Assembly: GCF_001083795.1 (NCBI RefSeq)
Contig: NZ_LAVK01000002.1
Coordinates: 1 to 64,000, forward strand
DNA length: 64,000 bases
Reading direction: 5' to 3'
Source of the DNA: Streptomyces sp. SBT349
GTDB taxonomy: Bacteria > Actinomycetota > Actinomycetes > Streptomycetales > Streptomycetaceae
This document shows, one piece after another, positions 17,587 through 24,854 of this stretch. The notes below the pieces were generated by a model that was given only the letters and a program-made list of their open reading frames with translations, ran no database searches and was not told the origin of the DNA. Both the position numbers and the translations under genes were made by a program. Each line of letters opens with the position of its first letter. Within the stretch, counting starts at the first letter, position 1.

Positions 17587-18825
17587 TCAGTGCTCGCGCA
17601 AAACCTCCCCGAAGACCTTCGCCACGGCCTTTCGAGTGCGTTCCTGGCTGCTTGGCATGAGGTGCGCGTACACGCGGAGCGTCAACCCGGGGTCGGAGTG
17701 CCCCAGGTACTCGGCCACGGCCTTGATGCTCTCACCGGCATCGAGCAGGACCGAGGCGTAGAAGTGCCTGAGCGCATGCATGCCGTGCTCGCGAGCGGCG
17801 GCGTACTCCTCGCCCTTCTCCGGGTGAGGGATGATGCCAGCCGCGGCCAGAGCGGGCTTCCAGCTCCGCGTGTTGAACTCGCCTCGCCAGACCTGTCCCC
17901 CCGACGGCCGGGTCACGATGAGCCGCTTGGTCACCAGCGGCCCGCCAGTCGTCTTCCATGGCAGGGTCACCTCAACGGGCGGGAACGCCTTCATGTGCGC
18001 CCTCAGTGCGTCCGCGACGGGCCCCGGAAGCGGGACCTCGCGGAGCTTCCCACCCTTGGGCGGCGCAAACACCGGCTTACTGCGGCTGAGCTTGAGCTGT
18101 CGCACCACGTGCAGCGTGCCAGCGTCGAGGTCCACGGCATCCTCAGCCAGGCCCAGAATCTCCCCCTGCCGTAGCCCGCAGCCACCCCCCACGTCCACGG
18201 TGACGCGGTACCGCTCGGGAAGGGCCGCCCGCACGGCGAGGAGGCGCTCAGGCAGCCAGGGGACCACGCGTCTGGCATCGACGGTCGGCGGTCGGACCGA
18301 TCGGGCGGCGCACGGGTTGCGGGGCAGGTAGCCATCGTCCACGGCCGCACTCAGGCAGCCCCGGACGTTGGAGTAGATGACCCGGGCGTACGAGCCGACC
18401 ACCCCGCCGGCCGCGAGCTGACTCAGCCAGTCCCGGACGTGCTCCGGCTGGAAGGACCCGAGGGGGCGCGTCCCGATGTACGGGAAGGCGTGCAACCGCA
18501 TCTGCGACTCCATAGACGCCCGCGTGTTCGGGTCCCCGCCCTGCGTGGCTAGCCACTTCTCGGCGTATTGCTGGAAGGTGGTCCGGGCGTGCTTGGGGTC
18601 GATGTACTGGCCGCGTTCCATGTCGGCGCGGGTGTGGATGAGCCACTGTTCCGCGGCACGGCGCTGCCGGTCGGGGAAGCTCTTGGACTTCTCGGTGCCG
18701 TCAGGGCCGGTGTACCGGGCGCGGTAGCGCAGGCCGGTGCCGTGTCGGTCGGTCTTGACGCGGACGGTCTTGCCGTCCGGGCCGGTGGTCTCTTTGAACC
18801 AGCGGTCTTGGATGTGCCCTGCCAT
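17587..18825 (-). CDS. Tyrosine recombinase (phage/ICE integrase)
   Basis: Site-specific integrase of 412 residues. An N-terminal arm-binding region with positively charged beta strands (RVKTDRHGTGLRYRARYTGPD) is followed by a SAM-like core-binding domain (TFQQYAEKWLA...). The catalytic domain has the Arg of GGGCGLRQGEILGLA, the HxxR box HALRHFYAS and the terminal LGHSDPGLTLRVYAHL with the nucleophile Tyr. The start is ATG 18825; the frame is open for 32 codons further upstream but looks non-coding there. It lies against attL. Two palindromes at 18963-18996 are in its promoter region. Confidence 0.93.
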   Translation of the reverse strand: MAGHIQDRWFKETTGPDGKTVRVKTDRHGTGLRYRARYTGPDGTEKSKSFPDRQRRAAEQWLIHTRADMERGQYIDPKHARTTFQQYAEKWLATQGGDPNTRASMESQMRLHAFPYIGTRPLGSFQPEHVRDWLSQLAAGGVVGSYARVIYSNVRGCLSAAVDDGYLPRNPCAARSVRPPTVDARRVVPWLPERLLAVRAALPERYRVTVDVGGGCGLRQGEILGLAEDAVDLDAGTLHVVRQLKLSRSKPVFAPPKGGKLREVPLPGPVADALRAHMKAFPPVEVTLPWKTTGGPLVTKRLIVTRPSGGQVWRGEFNTRSWKPALAAAGIIPHPEKGEEYAAAREHGMHALRHFYASVLLDAGESIKAVAEYLGHSDPGLTLRVYAHLMPSSQERTRKAVAKVFGEVLREH

Positions 18826-18962
18826 GGAGGGTGTGCTCCCTGCGGGTAGCAGTTGCGGCGGGTGCCGGAACGGCCCGTGGTGGGCCGTTCTGGCGGTGCC
18901 GGTGGCGGGGGTGCTATGCACTATCGCGCTGATCAGGTGCGTTGCGGGGCGCTAGCGGGGGT

Positions 18963-18996
18963 GCTACCGGTAGCAGGGGTGGCCGCTACCGGTAGC
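18963..18996. promoter_or_regulatory. Two identical 12-bp palindromes upstream of int
   Basis: GCTACCGGTAGC occurs at 18963-18974 and again at 18985-18996, 22 bases apart (two helical turns) on the same DNA face. They lie between the AAA ATPase gene and int. Likely a repressor or recombination-factor binding site. Confidence 0.6.
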
Positions 18997-19013
18997 ACCC
19001 TGGCGGGGGTAGG

Positions 19014-20351
19014 TCAGGGGGCGTCCTGGGTGCATCCGGGGTGGGTGGTCTGGCCCGGTTCGACGGCGGTCATGGGTCCGCCGCACGCGGTGCAGCGCCC
19101 CGGGCCGGTGGTTACGTTGGGTGATGCCGGTCGGTCCAGTCGGCTCACCGATTCCTCAGTCAGCTCAGTCGGCTCAGGGCTCTGGGAGGTGAGCTGACTG
19201 AGCTGACTGTGAGCTGACTGCGCCGAATCGGGGTGAATCCACAGGCTGCCGCCCCCGAAGCCCTTACGCTCCGTGTGCACGACCCTGGCCTTGGTCTTGG
19301 CTCTCTTGATGGTCGCCTCGGAGAAGCTGAGGGCCTTGGCCGCCTTCATCACCTCGCCCCGGGGCGCCTCGCCCCCGTGGTCGGTGAGGTAGCCGAGAAG
19401 CCAGTCAACGGCCTCAGCGCGCTCCCCGGCTTCCTCCGGGTCGGCGGTGGCGGTGAGGGTGTCCTCGACGCTGCGGGTGGTGATGCCGGTGAAGGCCAGG
19501 CGGCCGACGTTGGCGGTGCCGCCTGCGGCGGGCACGTCGTGTCCCTCGATGCGGTAGGACAGCGAGGGCAGGTCGAGTTTGCCCAGGCTGTTCTTGGTCT
19601 GGGTCATGACCTGTTCGCCGGTTTCGCGGTCGTGGGCGAAGGCGAGGATGGCGCGTGCGAGGTCTTTGAAGGCGCCTGATCCTGAGATGAGCTGGGAGGC
19701 GTCGGTTCCGGTGGTCTTGTTGAAGTGGGCGATGCCCAGGGTGAGGGCGGTGGTGCGTTCGGCCATGCGCACCACGGGTTCCAGGGCGCGGCGTACGTCC
19801 TGGGTGCGGTGGGCGTCGGTGTGCTGCCCGAGGGTGGACATGAGGGGGTCGATGATGAGCGCGGCTACGTGGTGTTCCGCCACGGCGTGTTCGAGGGGGC
19901 CGGTGTCCAGGGGCAGGGAGAGCATGGTCTCGCCGCGGAGCACGTCATCGACGTCGACGCGGTAGACGCGTTCGAGGTCGGCCCCTGCGGCGATGAGGCG
20001 GGGTACGAGGGTGCGGGACCATGAGTCTTCGACGGCCGCGTAGAAGACGGTGCGGGGCTGGTGGTGGAAGGTGCCGGGGAGCTGCCCGCGTGAGAGGCGG
20101 GCGGCCAGCCAGATGCCGAAGCTGGACTTGCCGGTGCCTTCCCGCCCGGCGGCGAGGGTCAGGGCGCCGGCGGGGATGCGCCCGGCCCCGGGCTCGGGCT
20201 CCCAGGCCCAGATCACCGGTTCGGGATCGATGGAGCTTGCGGGGGTGAGCTTGATCCGGCGGGCGGGGAAGTCGGGGGCGTCACCGACCGCCGGGTCGTG
20301 GGCCCACGTGCCGCGTGTGTCGTCGGGCGGGATCGGGTGGTGGGGCATCAC
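19014..20351 (-). CDS. AAA/RepA-like hexameric ATPase of the element
   Basis: ATPase of 445 residues of the RepA/DnaB-RecA fold (AAA_25 type). It has a Walker A in AAGREGTGKSSFG and a Walker B in AALIIDPLMSTLG; downstream SGSGAFKDLARAIL and QTKNSLGK fit the family. The C-terminus adds a winged-helix-like region (SFSEATIKRAKTKA), a Ser/Gln-rich linker and a small zinc-ribbon (CTACGG...HPGC). A role as replication helicase for the excised circle is likely. The start is GTG 20351 or ATG 20348; both overlap the stop of the gene before it. Confidence 0.8.
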   Translation of the reverse strand: MMPHHPIPPDDTRGTWAHDPAVGDAPDFPARRIKLTPASSIDPEPVIWAWEPEPGAGRIPAGALTLAAGREGTGKSSFGIWLAARLSRGQLPGTFHHQPRTVFYAAVEDSWSRTLVPRLIAAGADLERVYRVDVDDVLRGETMLSLPLDTGPLEHAVAEHHVAALIIDPLMSTLGQHTDAHRTQDVRRALEPVVRMAERTTALTLGIAHFNKTTGTDASQLISGSGAFKDLARAILAFAHDRETGEQVMTQTKNSLGKLDLPSLSYRIEGHDVPAAGGTANVGRLAFTGITTRSVEDTLTATADPEEAGERAEAVDWLLGYLTDHGGEAPRGEVMKAAKALSFSEATIKRAKTKARVVHTERKGFGGGSLWIHPDSAQSAHSQLSQLTSQSPEPTELTEESVSRLDRPASPNVTTGPGRCTACGGPMTAVEPGQTTHPGCTQDAP

Positions 20352-20785
20352 GCGGCCTCCTTGCCGCTGGTGCGGGTGGCGATCCAGGCGGCCACAGCCG
20401 CCGGGTCGTAGCGCAGGTGCTTGCCGATGCGGAAGGCGGGCGGGCCGGTGCCGTTCTTGCGCCAGGCGTAGACGGTCTGCACGCTCTCCAGCTGGAAGAG
20501 GGCGACGAGGTCTTCGGGGGTGAGGTACCGATCGGGCAGAGCGCCCCGCAGCGTGTGCAGCGGCGCGGGGCTGTCCGGATCGGCCGATCGCCTGCCCGAT
20601 CCCGGGGCCGATCGGATCGGCCGACCATCGGCCGATCCGTGTCCCGATCCCTGGCGCGTGCCGGTCGGCCGACGATCGGGGGGCGGGGCGCCGATCCGGT
20701 CGGCCGATCCGGCAGCCCGGTTTTCGTCCCGGTTTTCGTTCCGGTTTTCGTTCCGCGCGATGGGTGTTGCGTCCAGCCGTGTCAT
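20348..20785 (-). CDS. HTH protein (excisionase/AlpA-type) with low-complexity N-terminus
   Basis: Protein of 145 residues. The C-terminal 60 form an HTH_17/AlpA-type domain (YLTPEDLVALFQLESVQTVY, FRIGKHLRYDPAAVAAWI), typical of excisionases or small DNA-binding partners. The N-terminal half is low complexity: three copies of (N/D)ENR, then a Ser/Gly/Arg/Pro region encoded by DNA dense in GGCCGATC-type motifs. It overlaps the next gene by TGATG, and its own ATG overlaps the HNH stop by one base. It may bind the repeats within its own gene (speculative). Confidence 0.7.
   Translation of the reverse strand: MTRLDATPIARNENRNENRDENRAAGSADRIGAPPPDRRPTGTRQGSGHGSADGRPIRSAPGSGRRSADPDSPAPLHTLRGALPDRYLTPEDLVALFQLESVQTVYAWRKNGTGPPAFRIGKHLRYDPAAVAAWIATRTSGKEAA
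20581..20710. repeat. Cluster of GGCCGAT(C/-) motifs, iteron-like
   Basis: Within 130 bp the motif GGCCGATC or a one-base variant occurs about seven times (near 20582, 20606, 20619, 20630, 20667, 20692, 20702), several as CGATCGG palindromes. It lies inside the low-complexity half of the HTH gene. The density suggests a protein-binding iteron array, perhaps an origin, rather than chance. Confidence 0.5.
20719..20754. repeat. 12-bp tandem repeat, three copies
   Basis: Three consecutive copies of CGGTTTTCGT(C/T)C, encoding Asn/Asp-Glu-Asn-Arg repeats at the N-terminus of the HTH protein. Period 12 keeps the frame. It is AT-richer than its surroundings. Confidence 0.8.
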
Positions 20786-21183
20786 CACGCGGCCACCTCC
20801 CACATGCCGCGCCAGGTGGCGCGGTCGGCCGTCTGCCGGATGTGGGCGAGGCGGGCGAGCAGCTGCACCATCCCCGTGTCGGCCTCGGCCGGGTCGGCCA
20901 CCCGGGTGGGGTGGCCGACCGTGGCGAGCAGCGTCAGGGCGAGGAGCAGGGGCAGGCGGTCGGCCTTGGCCTGGTTGCAGCTGTGGCAGGCCAGGACCAG
21001 GTTCGCGGCGGCCCACGTGCGCAGGAGGGAGAGAGGCGCTACGTGGTCCAGCGTGGCCTGGCGCAGGTCGGTGAAGGGGATGCGGCAGTAGGTGCAGCGT
21101 GCGCCGTCCCTCGCGGCCACCGCCTGCTTGCGGGCACGCTTCCTCGGGCCGTTCAGCTGCTTCCTGGGGTCCTGGGTGCTCAC
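20785..21183 (-). CDS. HNH endonuclease
   Basis: Small HNH nuclease of 132 residues. The zinc Cys pairs are CTYC and CHSC; the HNH core is DHVAPLS...NLVLACHSCNQAK. The C-terminal helix region is Leu/Ala-rich. The GTG start overlaps the excisionase stop by four bases and the stop shares a base with the next ATG, so it is fully embedded in the operon. Possible roles are nicking at an origin or att site, homing, or attack on competing DNA; nothing in the sequence decides between them. Confidence 0.8.
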   Translation of the reverse strand: MSTQDPRKQLNGPRKRARKQAVAARDGARCTYCRIPFTDLRQATLDHVAPLSLLRTWAAANLVLACHSCNQAKADRLPLLLALTLLATVGHPTRVADPAEADTGMVQLLARLAHIRQTADRATWRGMWEVAA

Positions 21184-21404
21184 AGCGGCACCTCCAGCTC
21201 ACTGGCGGGGATGCCCCGGGCGTCGAGGTAGGCGCGGAACGCCGCGCGGGGGATACGGATGGTGCCGCGTCCGGTGCCGACCCGGTAGGCGTACAGGCGG
21301 CCCGCCTGGATCTCCCGGTAGATGACGGAGGAGTCCTTGCCCAGCGCACGGGCGATGTCCTTGACGCGCAGCGCACGCAACTCCTGTTCGACGGCGGTCA
21401 TCAC
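21180..21404 (-). CDS. Excisionase-type HTH protein
   Basis: Small basic protein of 73-74 residues with an HTH_17/MerR-like fold (LRVKDIARALGKDSSVIYRE, IQAGRLYAYRVG, TIRIPRAAFRAYLDARG). Such proteins act as recombination directionality factors beside tyrosine integrases. The start is ATG 21401 (sharing TGATG with the sigma-gene stop) or GTG three bases upstream. It sits four genes away from int. Confidence 0.75.
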   Translation of the reverse strand: MMTAVEQELRALRVKDIARALGKDSSVIYREIQAGRLYAYRVGTGRGTIRIPRAAFRAYLDARGIPASELEVPL

Positions 21405-22015
21405 GCGGCCTTCTTCAGGGAGGTCTTGCGGACGGTGGTGGGCAGCGTCGTGTAGTGGGGCGTGGGGCGGCGCTCAAGGTGCCTGCGGACGGCGCGGAGG
21501 GCGCGGGTGAGGGCCTGCCGCACGCACGGGACGGGCACCTGAAGGCGCAGGGCGATCTCCCGGGTCGTCATCTCGCGGAAGAGGTGCAGGGTCAGCGCGT
21601 CGCGTTCCAGAAGCGGCAGCGTCTTCAGCGCGCGGCGCACGTCCACCACCGCCGGGACCACCGCGTCGGGCGCGTCCGGGGCCAGCCCGAACGCCGTGCG
21701 GCTCTCGGTGCGGAACTCCTCGGTGGCCAACTCCCGCTGGTTGCGGGCCCGCGACAGGTGGGCGCCAATCGTCCACCTCGCCTGGAGGGCCAGGAAACCG
21801 TGCAGCCGGTCGTCGTCCGCCGGGTCGGCCTTGCGCAGCGAGGTCCCCAGCGCGAGGAACGTCTCACTGGCCAAGTCCTCGGCCAGCGCCCGGTTCGGCA
21901 CCCGCCGCTGGATGTACCGCAGCACGAACGGGTGGTACTGCTCGAAGACCCGCCCCCACCGCTCCCGATCCACCAGCAACTCAGTCGACCGCTCAACCAC
22001 AACCTCAGGCATCAT
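21401..22015 (-). CDS. ECF-type sigma-70 family factor heading the element operon
   Basis: Protein of 204 residues with region 2 (FEQYHPFVLRYIQRRV, ALAEDLASETFLAL, WTIGAHLSRARNQ) and region 4 (LPLLERDALTLHLFREMTTR, IALRLQVPVPCVRQALTRAL). No anti-sigma factor is adjacent. The ATG at 22015 follows AGAGGGG at good spacing. As first gene of a fully overlapping five-gene operon it probably controls element transcription. It could instead be a degenerate sigma fold acting as an ordinary activator. Confidence 0.75.
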   Translation of the reverse strand: MMPEVVVERSTELLVDRERWGRVFEQYHPFVLRYIQRRVPNRALAEDLASETFLALGTSLRKADPADDDRLHGFLALQARWTIGAHLSRARNQRELATEEFRTESRTAFGLAPDAPDAVVPAVVDVRRALKTLPLLERDALTLHLFREMTTREIALRLQVPVPCVRQALTRALRAVRRHLERRPTPHYTTLPTTVRKTSLKKAA

Positions 22016-22118
22016 GGAACTACCCCTCTCGAAGGGCCCTAGGGCGCGGTGATCAGCTGGCAGGCAGCACCGCGCCCTTTGTCATGGGTCGAAGTCCCCT
22101 AGAGAACCTAAGTTCAGG

Positions 22119-22178
22119 TCCTCATTAGGACTTGCTGGGAGAGACACTAGACCTAGGGTGGGCGATTCCTCAATAGGA
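22119..22178. promoter_or_regulatory. Paired operators in the divergent sigma/GntR gap
   Basis: TCCTCATTAGGA (22119-22130) and TCCTCAATAGGA (22167-22178) are near-identical short palindromes 48 bases apart. Outside them sit TTCAGGTCCT on the left and AGGACCTGAA on the right in opposite orientation. They lie in the 242-bp gap between the divergent sigma and GntR genes. Probable binding sites for the GntR regulator, controlling both directions. Confidence 0.6.
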
Positions 22179-22257
22179 CCTGAAGAGAAAAGTTATTGAT
22201 CTTCTGTGGACTCGGTCGCGCCCAAGCGGCATCCTGTGGGGCAGTAGGAGGACCAAC

Positions 22258-23040
22258 GTGACTGAGGCAATCGCCGGGCAGGCGAAGTACCACCGCGTAG
22301 CCAATGCGCTGCGCCGAGAGATCCAACAGGGGAAGTTCGACCCGAGCGGGCGCCTGCCTGCGGAGACAGACATCGCCAAGCGTTTCGCCGTGAGCCCCCC
22401 CACAGTGAGGCAGGGTCTCGCGGTCCTGCGGGCTGAAGGGCTCATCGACTCACAGCAAGGCCGAGGGACGTTCGTCAGGAAGGGGCGACCGCACCAACGC
22501 CGATCACGGCACCGCTACGGTCGTGCACGGGGGGATCAGCAGCTACTCACGCCCGACCTGCGTCACGAAATCGACTTCGCAGGGAGGGCGCCTGTCCCAG
22601 CTCACATCGCTGAGGTCATGGACGTGCCCACGGGCACTGAGGTGGTCGTGAGGCGGCGCCACTTGTTCGACAAGGAGACCGGGCGACCGGAAGAGGTGGG
22701 CGCAAGCTACATCCCGGTAGAGATCGCCGGTGGCACCTTCATGGAGGAACCCTCGGTGGTCCCAAAGGCGCTCTTCCTGTGCGTGGAAGATGCCGCCGGT
22801 CAGCGCTACGCCACGGCAAAGGACCTGTGGCGATGCAGGATGCCGACACCGGATGAAGCCGCCGCGCTCCAACTGTCCACAGGCGCGCCCGTCATGAACG
22901 TCGTCCACACTGCGCGTGGCGAAGACGGCAGAGTCTTGGAGGTCTCGGAATCGACATGGCCAGCCGACCGGGTCGTGATCGTGGATGAGTACGAGGTGGA
23001 GCCGCATGCCGCCGAACCTGACTCCCCATCGGAGATCTGA
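22258..23040 (+). CDS. GntR/HutC-family regulator with UTRA domain
   Basis: Regulator of 260 residues. The N-terminal GntR winged helix (YHRVANALRREIQQGKFDPS, LPAETDIAKRFAVSPPTVRQ, GLIDSQQGRGTFV) is followed by a basic linker and a UTRA effector domain (PVPAHIAEVMDVPTGTEVVV, WRCRMPTPDEAAALQ). AGGAGG lies 5 bases before the GTG start. It is divergent from the sigma-headed operon and probably represses it, as KorSA does in pSAM2-type elements (inference). The stop overlaps the next ATG (TGATG), so the downstream phosphoesterase is co-translated. Confidence 0.85.
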   Translation: MTEAIAGQAKYHRVANALRREIQQGKFDPSGRLPAETDIAKRFAVSPPTVRQGLAVLRAEGLIDSQQGRGTFVRKGRPHQRRSRHRYGRARGDQQLLTPDLRHEIDFAGRAPVPAHIAEVMDVPTGTEVVVRRRHLFDKETGRPEEVGASYIPVEIAGGTFMEEPSVVPKALFLCVEDAAGQRYATAKDLWRCRMPTPDEAAALQLSTGAPVMNVVHTARGEDGRVLEVSESTWPADRVVIVDEYEVEPHAAEPDSPSEI

Positions 23041-23705
23041 TGAGCTTTGCTGATCTCCCGCCGGGGCACCACGCCTCCGCCCTGCGTGACCACTGGTGGT
23101 GGCGCCCCGGTTGGCACGTGGGGCAGCGCGCCTACACCTGGCACCTGACTTTCGAGGGGCAGAACGGATTGCATCGCCTGGTTAGCGGCTACCAGCGGCG
23201 GCTCAGCACGTTCGTTGGGCTGGACCCGATCCCGCCGACGTGGCTACACCTGACCATGCAGGGCGTTGGATTCACGGAAGAGGTCGATCCGGCTGAAGTA
23301 GGTCGCATCTCGAAGGCAGTCCGCCGACGCCTGGCGGACTTGCCGACGCTGGCACTCGGCTTCAAGTGGGTCACTGTCGCCGATGAAGCCCTCGTGCTTC
23401 CTCCAGTCGAGGAGGAAGCCGTGCGAGCTGTACGTGGCGCCGTCCGGAGAGGGATCGGCGACGTGTGGGGGATGGACAGGATTCCGGAGAACGCTGACCG
23501 GTACCGGCCGCACGTGAGCGTGGCCTACAGCAATCGCGACCAGGAAGCGGCTCCTCTCGTTGCTGCGGTAGCGAGGATGGAACCAGAACCGGCCCTGGTG
23601 ACCGTGCCTGCGGCGTCGTTGATCGTGATCCATCGTGATCATCGGGTCTATGAGTGGGAGATGGTGGAACAAGTCCCCATCGGGGCACGCCAAGTCTCCG
23701 AGTAG
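23040..23705 (+). CDS. 2H phosphoesterase (2'-5' RNA ligase-like)
   Basis: Protein of 221 residues with the two H-x-T/S motifs of the 2H superfamily: HLT in PTWLHLTMQGVGF and HVS in YRPHVSVAYSN. The N-terminus is Trp-rich (HWWWRPGWHVGQRAYTWHL). 2H enzymes cleave or form 2'-5' or cyclic phosphodiesters in RNA and nucleotides; phage Acb1 of this superfamily destroys CBASS cyclic-nucleotide signals. Being on a mobile element and coupled to a GntR regulator, it may be a cargo gene counteracting host defence, or an RNA-repair enzyme. No substrate can be read from the sequence. Confidence 0.75.
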   Translation: MSFADLPPGHHASALRDHWWWRPGWHVGQRAYTWHLTFEGQNGLHRLVSGYQRRLSTFVGLDPIPPTWLHLTMQGVGFTEEVDPAEVGRISKAVRRRLADLPTLALGFKWVTVADEALVLPPVEEEAVRAVRGAVRRGIGDVWGMDRIPENADRYRPHVSVAYSNRDQEAAPLVAAVARMEPEPALVTVPAASLIVIHRDHRVYEWEMVEQVPIGARQVSE

Positions 23706-23852
23706 GGCATTAACTCACAGTGACCCCCCTGGGTGGCCTAGCAACTAGCGCGGGGGTGTCAAACCCCGGATTCCGGCGGATCAGGGGGTTTCCGCAGGTG
23801 AAGCGCTAGGGGCTAGATCAAAGATCAGGCGGCAGATTGGGCGCTAGGAGGG

Positions 23853-23890
23853 CTGCTAGACCTAGCGGTGAGGAGTGCTAGGTCTAGCAG
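23853..23890. repeat. 14-bp perfect inverted repeat
   Basis: CTGCTAGACCTAGC at 23853-23866 pairs exactly with 23877-23890 across a 10-base loop. Immediately next to it, CAGCCGTTAACGGCTG (23888-23903) is a perfect 16-bp palindrome. Together they make a strong structured or protein-binding site about 150 bases after the 2H gene. Confidence 0.85.
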
Positions 23891-23930
23891 CCGTTAACGG
23901 CTGAGAGTTCATGCACAGAGAGTGATATGG

Positions 23931-24072
23931 GCGCCTGCGGCGCACGGCCTTTGGCAGGGCCGCGAGCGGCCCGCCGGGTGCTGAGGCGTCCGGCATCGGT
24001 GGTCGGCCGTGTGCGGGCCCGCTGTGCGTGAAGAGCAGCTACGTGGGGAGGGGGGCGGGTGGCCTCTTCGGG
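23931..24072. repeat. Left arm of a 142-bp inverted repeat
   Basis: Reverse complement of 24426-24567 apart from two one-base length differences in C or G runs. The spacer is 353 bp. No open frame spans either arm convincingly. Confidence 0.9.
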
Positions 24073-24094
24073 GCTCTGGCAGCGAGGTGGAGGA

Positions 24095-24157
24095 CTTACC
24101 GACCCCCTTACCGACTGGGGGTTTCCGCAGGTCAGGGGACTTACCGACCTTACCGAC
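24095..24157 (+). repeat. Four CTTACCGAC direct repeats
   Basis: CTTACCGAC starts at 24095, 24107, 24140 and 24149, all in the same orientation. They lie between the arms of the large inverted repeat. Iteron-like spacing suggests an initiator or partition-protein binding site. Confidence 0.65.
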
Positions 24158-24188
24158 CGGGCCCCCGCCCTTCCGCTGGTAGCCGTCA

Positions 24189-24227
24189 GTAACCAAGGTT
24201 GACAACTCAACGCGTATGCGTGGTTAC
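24189..24227. promoter_or_regulatory. Nested dyad with TTGACA
   Basis: GTAACCA (24189-24195) and TGGTTAC (24221-24227) form a 7-bp inverted repeat enclosing GTTGACAACTCAAC (24198-24211), itself a dyad. The inner dyad includes a consensus -35 TTGACA. A repressed promoter reading rightward is plausible, but no -10 is convincing. Confidence 0.45.
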
Positions 24228-24425
24228 GAAACGCCAATGCCTGGTCGCTCGGCTATTTCTGCGGATTTGCCGAGTCTTTCTGCGGTGACCCCGGGGGGTG
24301 CATCATCGCAGGTCAGCGGTTTACGCGTATATTGCGGTTTGTGCGGCGAGTTCCGGGAGCCGTCCCCCTCGTACACCACGCTCCGTCACCGGCGCCGGAA
24401 GACCCTGACAGCTGCACAGGGCAGA

Positions 24426-24567
24426 CCCGAAGAGGCCACCCGCCCCCTCCCCACGTAGCTGCTCTTCACGCACAGCGGGCCCGCACACGGCCGACCACCG
24501 ATGCCGGACGCCTCAGCACCCGGCGGGCCGCTCGCGGCCCTGCCAAAGGCCGTGCGCCGCAGGGCGC
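24426..24567. repeat. Right arm of the 142-bp inverted repeat
   Basis: Reverse complement of 23931-24072 with two one-base indels. As RNA or single-stranded DNA the two arms would form a very long hairpin. Confidence 0.9.
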
Positions 24568-24702
24568 TCCTTCTAGCTCTAGCTTGATAGCGGCCCGCGC
24601 CGCACCCCCCAGGCCGCCTCAAGCCCGTTCCAGGGACCCCGCACGTCGGCCCACTATCGGCTAACAGGCTGGCCAGAGGTGGTTTCGGTTGCTAGCACAG
24701 CC

Positions 24703-24720
24703 GCTAACGCTAGCGTTAGC
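24703..24720. repeat. 18-bp perfect palindrome near attR
   Basis: GCTAACGCTAGCGTTAGC reads identically on both strands. It is about 135 bases inside attR, beside the arm-type repeat. Possibly an excisionase or replication-protein site. Confidence 0.7.
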
Positions 24721-24721
24721 A

Positions 24722-24745
24722 GGCACCCGGGCCGCCTGTGGGCCG
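24722..24745 (+). repeat. Arm-type repeat near attR
   Basis: Near-identical copy of 17562-17586 (one base shorter, one substitution), about 110 bases inside attR. Possible integrase or excisionase arm site. Confidence 0.5.
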
Positions 24746-24854
24746 CGCGAGGCTGACCAGCGACGACCAACAACAACCACCAAGGCCCCCGACAACCCGC
24801 CGCCGCGTTGGCCAGTGCAGCGTTCCCGCTGGTGGCTGAGGCCGCCTACCAGAC

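Larger units (their letters stand above)
23706..24854. other. Repeat-rich non-coding end of the element
   Basis: About 1.15 kb without a convincing gene. It contains a 14-bp hairpin, a 16-bp palindrome, a 142-bp inverted repeat with a 353-bp spacer, four CTTACCGAC direct repeats, a nested dyad near 24189-24227 and an 18-bp palindrome at 24703. The sequence GGGGGTTTCCGCAGGT appears at 23784-23799 and again at 24117-24132. GCTAG-type motifs recur at both edges. An open frame at 24216-24458 overlaps the right arm and has no clear domain; I do not call it. The layout suggests an origin, transfer or copy-control locus. Confidence 0.65.

Noticed and set aside
24216-24458. Small open frame with CGLCGEF inside the element's repeat region
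   Set aside because: It overlaps the right arm of the inverted repeat, lacks a good ribosome site and has only one Cys pair; no support as a gene.
23706-24854. CRISPR array in the repeat-rich end of the element
   Set aside because: Repeats are short, irregularly spaced and of several kinds; no constant repeat-spacer pattern and no cas gene.
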